Source of the DNA: Sulfurimonas sp. hsl 1-7
GTDB lineage: Bacteria; Campylobacterota; Campylobacteria; Campylobacterales; Sulfurimonadaceae
Length of the DNA stretch: 37,999 nucleotides
Direction: 5' to 3'
Assembly: GCF_030577135.1 (NCBI RefSeq)
Contig: NZ_JAUIRR010000007.1
Location: forward strand, 8,883-46,881
Within the stretch, counting starts at the first letter, position 1. Every line of letters begins with the position of its first letter. Of the stretch, positions 27,718 through 35,412 are shown piece after piece. Below the pieces are notes generated by a model. That model was not told the DNA's origin. It did no database searches and saw nothing but the letters and a program-made list of their open reading frames with translations. Both the position numbers and the translations under genes were made by a program.

Positions 27718-28548
27718 CTATCTCCCCTCAAAAACACGTCTGAGTGCTACACCCACACTGTCATCTGTATAGATCTTTGTAAAACGAATCTGTTGTTTTC
27801 TCAGTGCTTCATACAGCTTTCTGTCGTGAGCATGCACTCTTTTTGCATACTCATTTACACTTGCTTTATTAAAGTCACCCTCAAGCACCGCTCCGCTTTC
27901 TGGATCCACCAAAGAGGCAAATCCCATTTCAGGCGGTTTCTCCTCTAAATGATCACGTACAATAACTGCTACCACTTCATGTTTTTTAGCTAGAACTCGA
28001 AAATCGGGAATCTCAAAAAAATCTCCGATCACAATAATCAAAGATTTTCTTTTTATCCGTTTAAATAGGGTCTGGGCAAGATTATCATAATCCGCTTTTT
28101 GATTTAAAGGGTCAAACTCCAAGATCTCTTCAACTGCACGATGCACCTGAAACACTTTTTTACTCGGTTTAAGATGGGAGATTAATCTATCGCTAAAGTT
28201 ATAGTTGGTTAAGAGATCGCCGTTTTTAATTACAGAGAAACTCAGCAGTGCTACAAGTTCTGCGATCACATCTTGTTTAAAGCGTTTTGAACCGAAATGG
28301 ATACTTCCGTTGAGCATCGTTGCAACGACAACATTAAGTTCCCTCTCTTCGCGAAAGATCTTGATATAAGGACGCTGCATCTTAGCAGTGATATTCCAGT
28401 CTATATGACGAATATCATCTCCGGCCATATACTCTCGCAGCTCTATAAAGTCATACCCCTCCCCTTGAAAGATAGAGGGATTGTTTCCAACCATCTCCGA
28501 AAACACTTGACGACGAGCTTTTACTAAGATCTTTTGTAGTTTAGACAA
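27718..28548 (-). CDS. DUF58 protein with degenerate VWA metal site
   Basis: The 276-residue product has the DUF58 signature: GEGYDFIELREYMAGDDIRHIDWNITAKM at 29-57, then FREERELNV. After it, where relatives carry a DxSxS metal site before a FGS motif, this protein reads ATMLNGSIHFGS (76-87), so the Asp and first Ser are replaced by Met and Asn. The rest of the VWA-like fold is kept (SLIIVIGDFFEIPDF, VVAVIVRDHLEEKPPEMGF). DUF58 proteins partner MoxR ATPases. The start is a TTG at 28548 with AGGGG seven bases upstream. Confidence 0.87.
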   Translation of the reverse strand: MSKLQKILVKARRQVFSEMVGNNPSIFQGEGYDFIELREYMAGDDIRHIDWNITAKMQRPYIKIFREERELNVVVATMLNGSIHFGSKRFKQDVIAELVALLSFSVIKNGDLLTNYNFSDRLISHLKPSKKVFQVHRAVEEILEFDPLNQKADYDNLAQTLFKRIKRKSLIIVIGDFFEIPDFRVLAKKHEVVAVIVRDHLEEKPPEMGFASLVDPESGAVLEGDFNKASVNEYAKRVHAHDRKLYEALRKQQIRFTKIYTDDSVGVALRRVFEGR

Positions 28549-28559
28549 CGTATGACCCC

Positions 28560-29507
28560 TTATGGAATAGGAACTATCTCAAGAACTTTTTGGATAATTT
28601 CATCCGTTGTTACACCGTCAGCTTCCGCTTCATATGTTAAAACAATACGGTGTCTCATCAACTCTTTTACGATGTAAGCAACATCTACAGGTGTTACGTA
28701 ATCTTTTCCGCGCATAAATGCCATCGCTTTTACAGCTTTGAACATATCGATACTAACCCTTGGAGATGCACCGAACTGGATAAAATCTTTAATCTCTTCA
28801 AGTCCATACTCTTCAGGATTTCTAGTAGCTGAGATAAGCTCGATCATATACTTCTCAACCTCTTCATCCACATGGATATTTTTGATAGCTTGTTTAATTT
28901 CTGCAATCTCGTCTTTATTTAAAACCGCTTCGATAGTCTCAAAGTTTCCGGCTGATATACGTCTAGCTATCTCTAACTCTTCCTCTTTTGTGTTGTATCC
29001 AACAATAAGTTTTAGCATAAATCTGTCTAACTGCGCTTCTGGAAGTTGGTAAACACCCTCCTGTTCAACAGGGTTTTGTGTAGCCATTACGAAAAACGGC
29101 AGATCGAGTTTAAAAGATGTATCGCCAATCGTCACCTGCTTTTCCTGCATCACTTCAAGTAGAGCCGACTGTACTTTTGCAGGTGCACGGTTGATCTCAT
29201 CTGCAAGTAAAAGGTTTGTAAAGATTGGACCTTTTTTAATTTTAAACTGATTGTTTTGAGGATCATATATCTCAGCGCCTAAAATATCTGACGGTAATAG
29301 ATCGGGGGTAAACTGTGCACGTTTAAAGTCTAAACCTAAAGCTTTTGACAGTGCATTTACGGTTGTTGTCTTTGCAAGACCGGGAACACCTTCTATTAGG
29401 ATATGCCCTTCACATAAAAGTGCTATTAAAAGAGAGTCGATCATTTTCTCTTGACCCACTACAACTTTTGCAACCTCTTTTTTAACTTCTTCAATCTTAC
29501 TTATCAT
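28560..29507 (-). CDS. moxR: MoxR-family AAA+ ATPase
   Basis: MoxR ATPases are chaperone-like and act with VWA proteins to mature or activate envelope or metal-dependent targets. The 315-residue product has Walker A GVPGLAKTT at 40-48, Walker B LLADEINRAPAKVQSALLEVM with Asp103/Glu104, the sensor segment FFVMATQNPVEQEGVYQLPEAQLDRF and the lid domain starting at GYNTKEEELEI. It leads the first Bat cassette and is the only MoxR in the window; the second cassette has none of its own. AGGG lies five bases before the ATG, and a TATACT -10 candidate is 34-39 bases upstream. Confidence 0.95.
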   Translation of the reverse strand: MISKIEEVKKEVAKVVVGQEKMIDSLLIALLCEGHILIEGVPGLAKTTTVNALSKALGLDFKRAQFTPDLLPSDILGAEIYDPQNNQFKIKKGPIFTNLLLADEINRAPAKVQSALLEVMQEKQVTIGDTSFKLDLPFFVMATQNPVEQEGVYQLPEAQLDRFMLKLIVGYNTKEEELEIARRISAGNFETIEAVLNKDEIAEIKQAIKNIHVDEEVEKYMIELISATRNPEEYGLEEIKDFIQFGASPRVSIDMFKAVKAMAFMRGKDYVTPVDVAYIVKELMRHRIVLTYEAEADGVTTDEIIQKVLEIVPIP

Positions 29508-29540
29508 ACTTACCCTACCTAATTTATATAAAGTACTGTA

Positions 29541-29546
29541 AGTATA
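29541..29546 (-). promoter_or_regulatory. Possible -10 element before moxR
   Basis: The minus strand reads GATTATACTTAC in the 60-base gap between the LPP20-like gene and moxR. TATACT is a fair -10. If used, moxR and its cassette could be expressed apart from the genes upstream. No -35 is seen. Confidence 0.35.
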
Positions 29547-29567
29547 ATCGTTTGAGGTAAATAATTT

Positions 29568-30560
29568 CTAAATATTGATATTTAATACTTTATCAATTCC
29601 ATCTTTTTGAATTTTATCATTCAATTGTCTTACTAAATCCTGAATTGCAACATCATATCCCTGTGAAGACTGTCCCACTAAATGAAAGACATTTGATGCA
29701 ACATTTGCACCTTTATAGTTGCTTGTTACAATACGAAGTTCTGCCCTAGCTAAAGTAAATCCATAAGCATTTGCCTTCGTTACTGAAGTATTTATAGCAA
29801 TTTTATAGTGCATCTTTGAACTTGCGGTATTCACTTTAAAATTTCTTTTACTTAGTGCTTTTGCTATTGGTGCTTTTAAGTTTGCTATATTTGATACTAC
29901 CGAAAAACTAATATTTGACTGATAATATCTGTATTTTTTATTTACGCTATTGAGTGTTTGTAAATAAACTTCCGAATTAAAACGGTTATCTAACTCTTTC
30001 ATCACAACTAAAGTATGTGGTAAATTTTCTAACTCTTTTTGTAGTTTTTTGTAAAACAGATACTTTCCAAGAGCATCATCACCCAAGTTTTTTTCATTTG
30101 CCTTAGCGAGTGCAATCGTTTGATCTATCTCATGTTTTAAACTTCCAAATAGTTTTTGCTTATCTGATTTAATTAAAACTGCATATTTTCTAAAACCTAA
30201 ACTTTTTGCCTGAATCACTTCATAGTTACTGATTCTTATCTTTTTTACATCTGAAGATATATCGGATTTGTAAACACCCTCATGAGAGTTAACACTCCCC
30301 TCTCTTACTGTTGTTTTTGCATTATAGCTTGAAGAGATCGAAATGCTTAAAGTTGAAGCCATATAGTTTAAAGCATTTGCTATCGCTTCTTCTTTATTTT
30401 TCCCTTCACCTATCGCATATAGTGTTGCGCTGTTTGAAAGAGGTGGGTTTTGATACCATCCCGGGAGCTCTTGTTTTATGAGGACCTGAGGCTCTTTTGT
30501 TGCACCACATCCGCTAAGGAGAAAAATTAAAATTAAAGGAAGGAAATAGAGGATTCTCAT
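29568..30560 (-). CDS. LPP20-like lipoprotein
   Basis: The 330-residue product has a lipoprotein signal ending in LLSGC with lipidated Cys18. An LPP20-type domain follows: PGWYQNPPLSNSATLYAIGEGKNKEEAIANALNYMASTLSISISSSY, then SNYEVIQAKSLGFRKYAVLIKSDK. A second, less clear alpha/beta region (about 205-325) has TASSKMHYKIAINTSVTKANAYGFTLARAEL. LPP20-family proteins include Helicobacter Lpp20 and the flagellar FlgP. It overlaps the CsgG-like gene by four bases (ATGA), so the pair is translated together. Function unknown; outer-membrane location is likely but not proven. Confidence 0.75.
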   Translation of the reverse strand: MRILYFLPLILIFLLSGCGATKEPQVLIKQELPGWYQNPPLSNSATLYAIGEGKNKEEAIANALNYMASTLSISISSSYNAKTTVREGSVNSHEGVYKSDISSDVKKIRISNYEVIQAKSLGFRKYAVLIKSDKQKLFGSLKHEIDQTIALAKANEKNLGDDALGKYLFYKKLQKELENLPHTLVVMKELDNRFNSEVYLQTLNSVNKKYRYYQSNISFSVVSNIANLKAPIAKALSKRNFKVNTASSKMHYKIAINTSVTKANAYGFTLARAELRIVTSNYKGANVASNVFHLVGQSSQGYDVAIQDLVRQLNDKIQKDGIDKVLNINI

Positions 30561-31555
30561 CTGTTTATTTGCTCCATTGAACGTTGACGTTTTTCTATTA
30601 AAGTATCTATTCTGACAATTGCCGTGTTGATCTCTTTAATAGGCTCAATCATCAAGTTATCCGCATAACCGTAATACTCTTTTGCCTCTTTGTATTTTCC
30701 TTGTGCTTCTTTTATAACGCCTAAGTTATAAAAAGGGACATAACTTTTTTGATTTGTCGAGTCTATAAGCTGTGTTAAAAGCTGTTCCGCTTTATCATAT
30801 CTTCCTTGCTCGATATACTCTAAAGAGACCTCTAAAAGTTTTTCATCTCTATCACTGTATTCTATATCAGGCTCCTCTAACAATACCACGTTAAAACGTC
30901 TATAATGAGGGGTTAATTTATATGTAAATGCATCAGCTATAGAATTTGCCAACGATTGTCCGGACATCCCTCTTGACGGCAATACTTTCGAGTCATCACT
31001 ACAGTGTTTGTTTGTCATCGATCTAGTTAACGTATCTGCATAGATGATATCCCCTTTTGCAACATCAATAATTCTCATATCGGCAGAAAGACTTGATACC
31101 CTTTTTGTACAACGTACATTGTAATAAACAAGCTCTTTACACTTTAGATCTGCACATTTCACACGTTTTTCATAAAAACTACTATCTTGAAGTGTCGGAG
31201 TGCTCACTCTACCCGATATAATTGCCTGGGCTCCAATAATATTTCCAACTTTTACTGCATCCTTTGGATCTACCAAGCCGCTGTTTTGCAGTTTTTGTTC
31301 ACTAATAATATCGTTAAAATCTTTTCTGCTGACTATAGTAAAATATTTTTTTCTATCAAGTCTAAAACCCGCTAGTTTTGCTTCAACTTTGTCAGAAAGG
31401 CCTACTCTATCGTTTTGAAAATATGTTACTGTCACTTTTTTTGTTTGTGAAATTCTATCAACCTCTGCAGGCTCTAATGCAGAGATACCAACTTTTTGTG
31501 CACACCCACTAAAAAATATCGCTAATATCGCAACACCCCATAACGTTTTTTTCAT
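30557..31555 (-). CDS. CsgG-like lipoprotein with C-terminal TPRs
   Basis: The 332-residue product has a lipobox FFSGC (Cys18). The CsgG/curli-assembly-like domain has KKVTVTYFQNDRVGLSDKVEAKL, YFTIVSRKDFNDIISEQKLQNSGLVDP and GNIIGAQAIISGRV. The C-terminal part (about 245-310) holds two TPRs (LEYIEQGRYDKAEQLLTQLI, YNLGVIKEAQGKYKEAKEYYGYA). The middle has a cysteine cluster (VKCADLKC, VRCTKR, KHCSDD). The CsgG fold occurs in curli pores and in LpoB/FlgO-type lipoproteins; no curli genes are near. The ATG at 31555 has AAGGGG five bases upstream. It sits between the two Bat cassettes. Confidence 0.75.
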   Translation of the reverse strand: MKKTLWGVAILAIFFSGCAQKVGISALEPAEVDRISQTKKVTVTYFQNDRVGLSDKVEAKLAGFRLDRKKYFTIVSRKDFNDIISEQKLQNSGLVDPKDAVKVGNIIGAQAIISGRVSTPTLQDSSFYEKRVKCADLKCKELVYYNVRCTKRVSSLSADMRIIDVAKGDIIYADTLTRSMTNKHCSDDSKVLPSRGMSGQSLANSIADAFTYKLTPHYRRFNVVLLEEPDIEYSDRDEKLLEVSLEYIEQGRYDKAEQLLTQLIDSTNQKSYVPFYNLGVIKEAQGKYKEAKEYYGYADNLMIEPIKEINTAIVRIDTLIEKRQRSMEQINR

Positions 31556-31593
31556 CAAGTCCCCTTTGTTGAATCATTTTAGTTAAAAAAAGT

Positions 31594-32697
31594 TTAACCA
31601 CATATTAATTTTTTCACTTTTGAAATATCTTTGAATTCATTTTTCTCTATCTTCTCAATTATCTCTTTATATCTTTTTTCATCTTCTAAAACTAAAACCA
31701 CACTGAGCTCTTTTAAACTTTTTAATTTCGATATTTTTGCACATAAACCGAGTTCTTTCTTCCCTGCTTCTTTGTCTCGTTTAAACTTAATCTTAGCTAC
31801 TAAAAAGCCGGCTATAAATGTCAAAAAATAATATAGATACTCTTTTTTTAATTCTATCTTGTTCTCTTTTGGTGTATCTAAAAGTTCCTCTTTTTGAAAA
31901 CTACTTTTTTTAACATCGATTTGTGTCTCTTGGATCTGAAGTGTTTTTAATGCAGCTGATTTAAGATCGTAATAGTGCAGTTGTTTCATAGGGATAGAAA
32001 ATCCTTTCTCACCTACAAAAGCAAACTTTTGACTCCAAGTGCCTTCGTAACCGTTTTTAGTCAATTTTACGTTTAACTCCGGTTCCTCTTGAAATATTTT
32101 TACACCTTTGATCTCAAAACTAAAAGGTTGCAGTTTTTCAAAATTCCCTTCTCCGCTGATAAGAATCTCAAGATGGTAAGGTTCAAACTGACTCACTTTT
32201 GGTTCATCTTGGTTTACTTTTAAAGAAAAATTCCCTACAAGAGCTTGGTTTACATCCTTGACATCCAATACAATAGGCTCAAGCGGTAGTGTTTTGATCG
32301 AATACTCTTCATATACAGCATTATCACGCCCTAAAACTGTATTTTCGATCGAATCCTTATTTGTCTTTTTCATTCTGGCTTCAAGATTCAAAGAAAACTT
32401 TCCACCTTTTTTTACATATAATACAAATTCAAAACTGTTTACCCTATGATTCTCAACAATATTCTCTGTCTCACTTAAAAGTTTGACTGTGTAGTTCTCA
32501 TTATCTGTTACAGGATTAAACTCGATCACATACAACTCTGATTTATCACTAAATACACACTCATATTTAAAATAAACCGCTTCATTAGTTACAACATCTT
32601 TTTTATCCAGTTCCAAGTTCCATGTGTATGTACTTGCTTTTAAAGCAGCACTCAACAGAAAAAACAGTATAAGTACTCTACCAAGGTTTTTTTTCAC
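31594..32697 (-). CDS. BatD-like protein of the second Bat cassette
   Basis: A 367-residue paralogue of the protein at 23128-24567, shorter by about 110 residues. It has a signal peptide (KKNLGRVLILFFLLSAALKA) and beta-sandwich domains with YHLEILISGEGNFEKLQPFSFEIKGVKIF and FAFVGEKGFSIPMKQLHYYD. A membrane helix (about 285-301) and a tail ending DISKVKKLI follow. The block GNFEKLQPFSFEI corresponds to GNLEDIESFKPHI in the first copy. The GTG at 32697 has AGGGG five bases upstream; the GTG at 32703 is too close. It overlaps the upstream gene by 20 bases, as in the first cassette. Confidence 0.8.
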   Translation of the reverse strand: MKKNLGRVLILFFLLSAALKASTYTWNLELDKKDVVTNEAVYFKYECVFSDKSELYVIEFNPVTDNENYTVKLLSETENIVENHRVNSFEFVLYVKKGGKFSLNLEARMKKTNKDSIENTVLGRDNAVYEEYSIKTLPLEPIVLDVKDVNQALVGNFSLKVNQDEPKVSQFEPYHLEILISGEGNFEKLQPFSFEIKGVKIFQEEPELNVKLTKNGYEGTWSQKFAFVGEKGFSIPMKQLHYYDLKSAALKTLQIQETQIDVKKSSFQKEELLDTPKENKIELKKEYLYYFLTFIAGFLVAKIKFKRDKEAGKKELGLCAKISKLKSLKELSVVLVLEDEKRYKEIIEKIEKNEFKDISKVKKLICG

Positions 32698-34123
32698 TAA
32701 CACCCCTTTTATTAATCAATTCATATTGCGTTGAACTCAGCTTAGATTTTGAACCGCCTAGGTCCATCTTTGCAAGTGAAGATTTTATCTTCTTCCCTCC
32801 ATCACCTGCACCGCTCGAAGAGCTCTCTATCTTCATGTTTGAGCCCCCTCCGCTTTTAGCACTTTGCGAATTTTTTCTTTCGCTTGCAAGCTCTTTATTT
32901 TTCTTCGATTTTTGCATCCCTGTACTCATCTCAGTATTATCAGCTGCACCTTTTATATGCTGCAGGTTTTCATCCGCTTCTTTTGAATACATAAGAGTTA
33001 AAGACTTCAAGTATTCCACCCTTGCCTTTGTAAACTGCTTTAAACGGACAAAACAATTTCCTTTATTGTAGTACACAATCGCTTTTATCTTGGGACTGCT
33101 TGATTGAACAAGAGAAAAGTCACCTATTGCATCTTCATATTTCCCCTCTTGATAGTTGCTCACGCCCCTTTCAAAAGCCAGGTAATTTTCATTCTTTACA
33201 AAATCCAAAGCACTCGCTTGCATCTCTATACCAAAAAGTAAAAAGAGTGGAAGCAGATACTTTTTAAGTGTCGTAGTCGCTACTAAAAACAAGATCAAAG
33301 CAATTGCAACAAAATAGTAATACAATTCTTTGTTTTGAACGATCGTATTCTCCTGCATAAAGTTTTCATCTCGCTGCGCACTTAAAGCATCTTCAATAGA
33401 AGAGAGCTCTTTTGTATAAATACCACCCGTGGCACTGCTTAAACTCTCTATGGCACTATTTTCACGGCTTACTACAATATCTCCGTTTTCATCTTGGAGT
33501 AATGAGCCATCTTTTGTTTTTAGCGTACCTCCAAAACTTGTAGCACTCATAAATATGTTTACTATCAAATTATTCTCTTTGGCAAAAACGATCTCTTTTG
33601 AAAACTCTTTTTGATCACCTCCGTCACTAAAAAGAACGACACTCACTTTTTTCGCACTTGAGATCTTTCTTGCAAGTTCTAATGCAGGTAATACGGAACT
33701 CCCTTTTGTCAGGATCATATTTTGATCAAGTGAGCTAAACAGATGCAAAAGCAACTCGCTGTCTTGTGTCAGCGGGGAGAGGATAATCGCATTTGTAGTA
33801 AAACCTACTACACCAAAACGGCTCTTATGCTCATTCTTGACTAACTTTTCTAATTGTTGCTTTGCAAACTCCAGACGAGTCGGTTTGATATCATCTGATT
33901 GCATCGAGTATGAGAGGTCAATTCCCAAAACCACATCACTGAGTAACTCCTCGGATTTAATAGGTTTTTCTTCTATCACAGGTCTTGCAAGTGCTATAAC
34001 AAGTAAAATGAAACTCACTACATATGCCAGCATTCTAAAACTTGAAAACTTTAAATCGTTTTTCACTAAGGCTACTACCAGAAACAACATCAGCCAAAAA
34101 TATTCAGGACTTAAAAAATTCAT
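32678..34123 (-). CDS. VWA plus TPR (BatB/C-like) protein, second cassette
   Basis: The 481-residue protein has N-terminal membrane segments, a VWA domain with metal site DLSYS at 69-73 and VVLFSDGGDQKEFSKEIVFAKENN, and a membrane helix near 270-285. TPR-like repeats follow (about 318-390: FERGVSNYQEGKYEDAIGDF, YYNKGNCFVRLKQFTKARVEY). A Ser/Gly/Lys-rich tail ends in EKKPW. It is a clear paralogue of the 26383-24551 protein, down to the phrase GDKEEFSEEIAFAKENN versus GDQKEFSKEIVFAKENN. It begins with an ATGA overlap with the BatA-like gene and has GGGAGAG before the ATG. Confidence 0.85.
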   Translation of the reverse strand: MNFLSPEYFWLMLFLVVALVKNDLKFSSFRMLAYVVSFILLVIALARPVIEEKPIKSEELLSDVVLGIDLSYSMQSDDIKPTRLEFAKQQLEKLVKNEHKSRFGVVGFTTNAIILSPLTQDSELLLHLFSSLDQNMILTKGSSVLPALELARKISSAKKVSVVLFSDGGDQKEFSKEIVFAKENNLIVNIFMSATSFGGTLKTKDGSLLQDENGDIVVSRENSAIESLSSATGGIYTKELSSIEDALSAQRDENFMQENTIVQNKELYYYFVAIALILFLVATTTLKKYLLPLFLLFGIEMQASALDFVKNENYLAFERGVSNYQEGKYEDAIGDFSLVQSSSPKIKAIVYYNKGNCFVRLKQFTKARVEYLKSLTLMYSKEADENLQHIKGAADNTEMSTGMQKSKKNKELASERKNSQSAKSGGGSNMKIESSSSGAGDGGKKIKSSLAKMDLGGSKSKLSSTQYELINKRGVSEKKPW

Positions 34124-35049
34124 CGTTTACTCTCCCGAAAGATCAAGTATAGAAGTAAAGCGATTGCTATCAATAAAACACTTTGATAAAGATAATCTTT
34201 TACTTTATACTGGCTTGATTTGATTTTTGAAGATTCTAAACTGTCTATCTCTTCATATATACTCTGCAATTCCGTAGCATTTTTAGCAGAGAAAAACTCC
34301 CCTCCACTTTTTTGTGCTATATGTTTCATTAAAGCGGAATCAGCCTCCCCTATCGCTATAGTGTATATCTTTATATTTTGCTCAACTGCAAGCGCTACAC
34401 CCTCTTTTGGTGAAACTCTTCCGCTATTGTGTTCCCCGTCACTTAAAAGGATGATAACCTTGCTTTTTGCTTTTGAATGTTTAAAGGCTCGAACACTCAT
34501 TGCAATCGCTTCCCCTATTGCGGTATTTTGTCCGGCCATCCCTTGTGTGAGATACTCTAACATCTCCACTACGACATTTTTCTCGTAAGTGATCGGGGAG
34601 GCGATAAAAGCGAAATCTCCATAAAGGACTACACCGACATTATCATTCACTCGTTTTTTGATAAACTCTTTAGCTAGATATTTACTCAGATCAAATCTAC
34701 TGACATGTAAAGAGTCTTTAAATGCTTGTTCAAATGCTTCATCATCTTTTAAAAAGCCGCTTGCATTCATTGAACCGCTTCCATCAAGTGCTAAAACTAT
34801 ATCTTTACCAAACCTATTGTTTGGATTTGTTTTATCTACCTTGATGGGTGATGTTAATGTTATCAGTAATAGTACAAAGATAAGTACCTTTAAAAAAGAC
34901 TCAATTTTAAAAAATCTTCTTCCTGACCTTAAAAGATGCAGATGTACAAAATATCTTTGTTTTATATGCTCTTTACATCTATATAGACACCATAAGATTG
35001 GCAACAATAAAAATATTAAATATGGGTATTCAAAATCATAGTAATTCAT
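34120..35049 (-). CDS. BatA-like VWA membrane protein, second cassette
   Basis: A 309-residue paralogue of the protein at 26383-27312, with the same length. Membrane segments lie at about 9-22 and 50-68, the metal site is DGSGS at 89-93, then VGVVLYGDFAFIASPITYEKNVVVEML and LLSDGEHNSGRVSPKEGVALA, and a C-terminal membrane helix closes it. It is the first gene of the whole minus-strand Bat region. No ribosome site is seen before its ATG, and a TAAAAT -10 candidate ends only about seven bases upstream, so the message may be leaderless. It faces away from the tRNA genes. Confidence 0.87.
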   Translation of the reverse strand: MNYYDFEYPYLIFLLLPILWCLYRCKEHIKQRYFVHLHLLRSGRRFFKIESFLKVLIFVLLLITLTSPIKVDKTNPNNRFGKDIVLALDGSGSMNASGFLKDDEAFEQAFKDSLHVSRFDLSKYLAKEFIKKRVNDNVGVVLYGDFAFIASPITYEKNVVVEMLEYLTQGMAGQNTAIGEAIAMSVRAFKHSKAKSKVIILLSDGEHNSGRVSPKEGVALAVEQNIKIYTIAIGEADSALMKHIAQKSGGEFFSAKNATELQSIYEEIDSLESSKIKSSQYKVKDYLYQSVLLIAIALLLYLIFRESKR

Positions 35050-35056
35050 TAATGCT

Positions 35057-35062
35057 ATTTTA
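35057..35062 (-). promoter_or_regulatory. Possible -10 element of the second Bat cassette
   Basis: The minus strand reads GCTAAAATAGC, with TAAAAT about seven bases before the ATG at 35049. Transcription from here would start at or next to the start codon. Long T and A tracts lie upstream. Confidence 0.3.
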
Positions 35063-35110
35063 GCGAAAACAACCTTTTTTAAAAAAATTAATATTTTTTT
35101 CTAAAAACCC

Positions 35111-35139
35111 TTGACATATAATTTCTTTTTGTCTATAAT
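35111..35139 (+). promoter_or_regulatory. Near-consensus sigma-70 promoter of the tRNA pair
   Basis: TTGACA at 35111-35116 and TATAAT at 35134-35139, both perfect hexamers 17 bases apart. The start of transcription would be near 35146, about 22 bases before tRNA-Lys. This is unusually strong for the lineage, whose protein-gene promoters mostly lack a -35. Confidence 0.85.
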
Positions 35140-35167
35140 TCCAGCCTCTTAAATGAGAGAAACAAAT

Positions 35168-35243
35168 GTCTCGTTAGCTCAGCTGGTAGAGCACGTCACT
35201 TTTAATGATGTGGCCGATGGTTCGAATCCATCACGGGACACCA
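35168..35243 (+). tRNA. tRNA-Lys (anticodon TTT)
   Basis: A 76-base cloverleaf: acceptor stem GTCTCGT with ACGGGAC, D arm TAGCTCAGCTGGTAGAGCA, anticodon stem CGTCA/TGATG with loop CTTTTAA giving anticodon TTT, and the TTCGAAT T-loop. An encoded CCA follows discriminator A. It decodes both Lys codons. It shares a promoter with tRNA-Glu 15 bases downstream. Confidence 0.97.
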
Positions 35244-35258
35244 TTTACTACTATTGTT

Positions 35259-35333
35259 GGCCCCATCGTCTAGCGGTTAGGATCCATGGTTTTCATCCAT
35301 GTTACCGGAGTTCGAGTCTCCGTGGGGTCACCA
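35259..35333 (+). tRNA. tRNA-Glu (anticodon TTC)
   Basis: A 75-base cloverleaf: acceptor stem GGCCCCA with TGGGGTC, D arm with TCTAGCGGTTAGGA, anticodon stem CATGG/CCATG with loop TTTTCAT giving TTC, T arm CCGGAGTTCGAGTCTCCG-like, and encoded CCA. A run of six T follows within three bases of the CCA and may end transcription. The 79 bases to the tonB stop hold no gene. Confidence 0.97.
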
Positions 35334-35412
35334 TCTTTTTTATTAAAAACAATCAATTAAATTCTTTTGAAAACACAAACAAAACATCATGAATTTTTCA
35401 CTAATATTTTAA

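Noticed and set aside
33837-34223. 128-codon + strand frame opposite the second BatB/BatA junction
   Set aside because: The minus-strand VWA genes have clear domains and coupled starts; this frame has none.
35153-35392. Open reading frame on the + strand across both tRNA genes
   Set aside because: It is read through the tRNA-Lys and tRNA-Glu cloverleaves, which explain the sequence fully.
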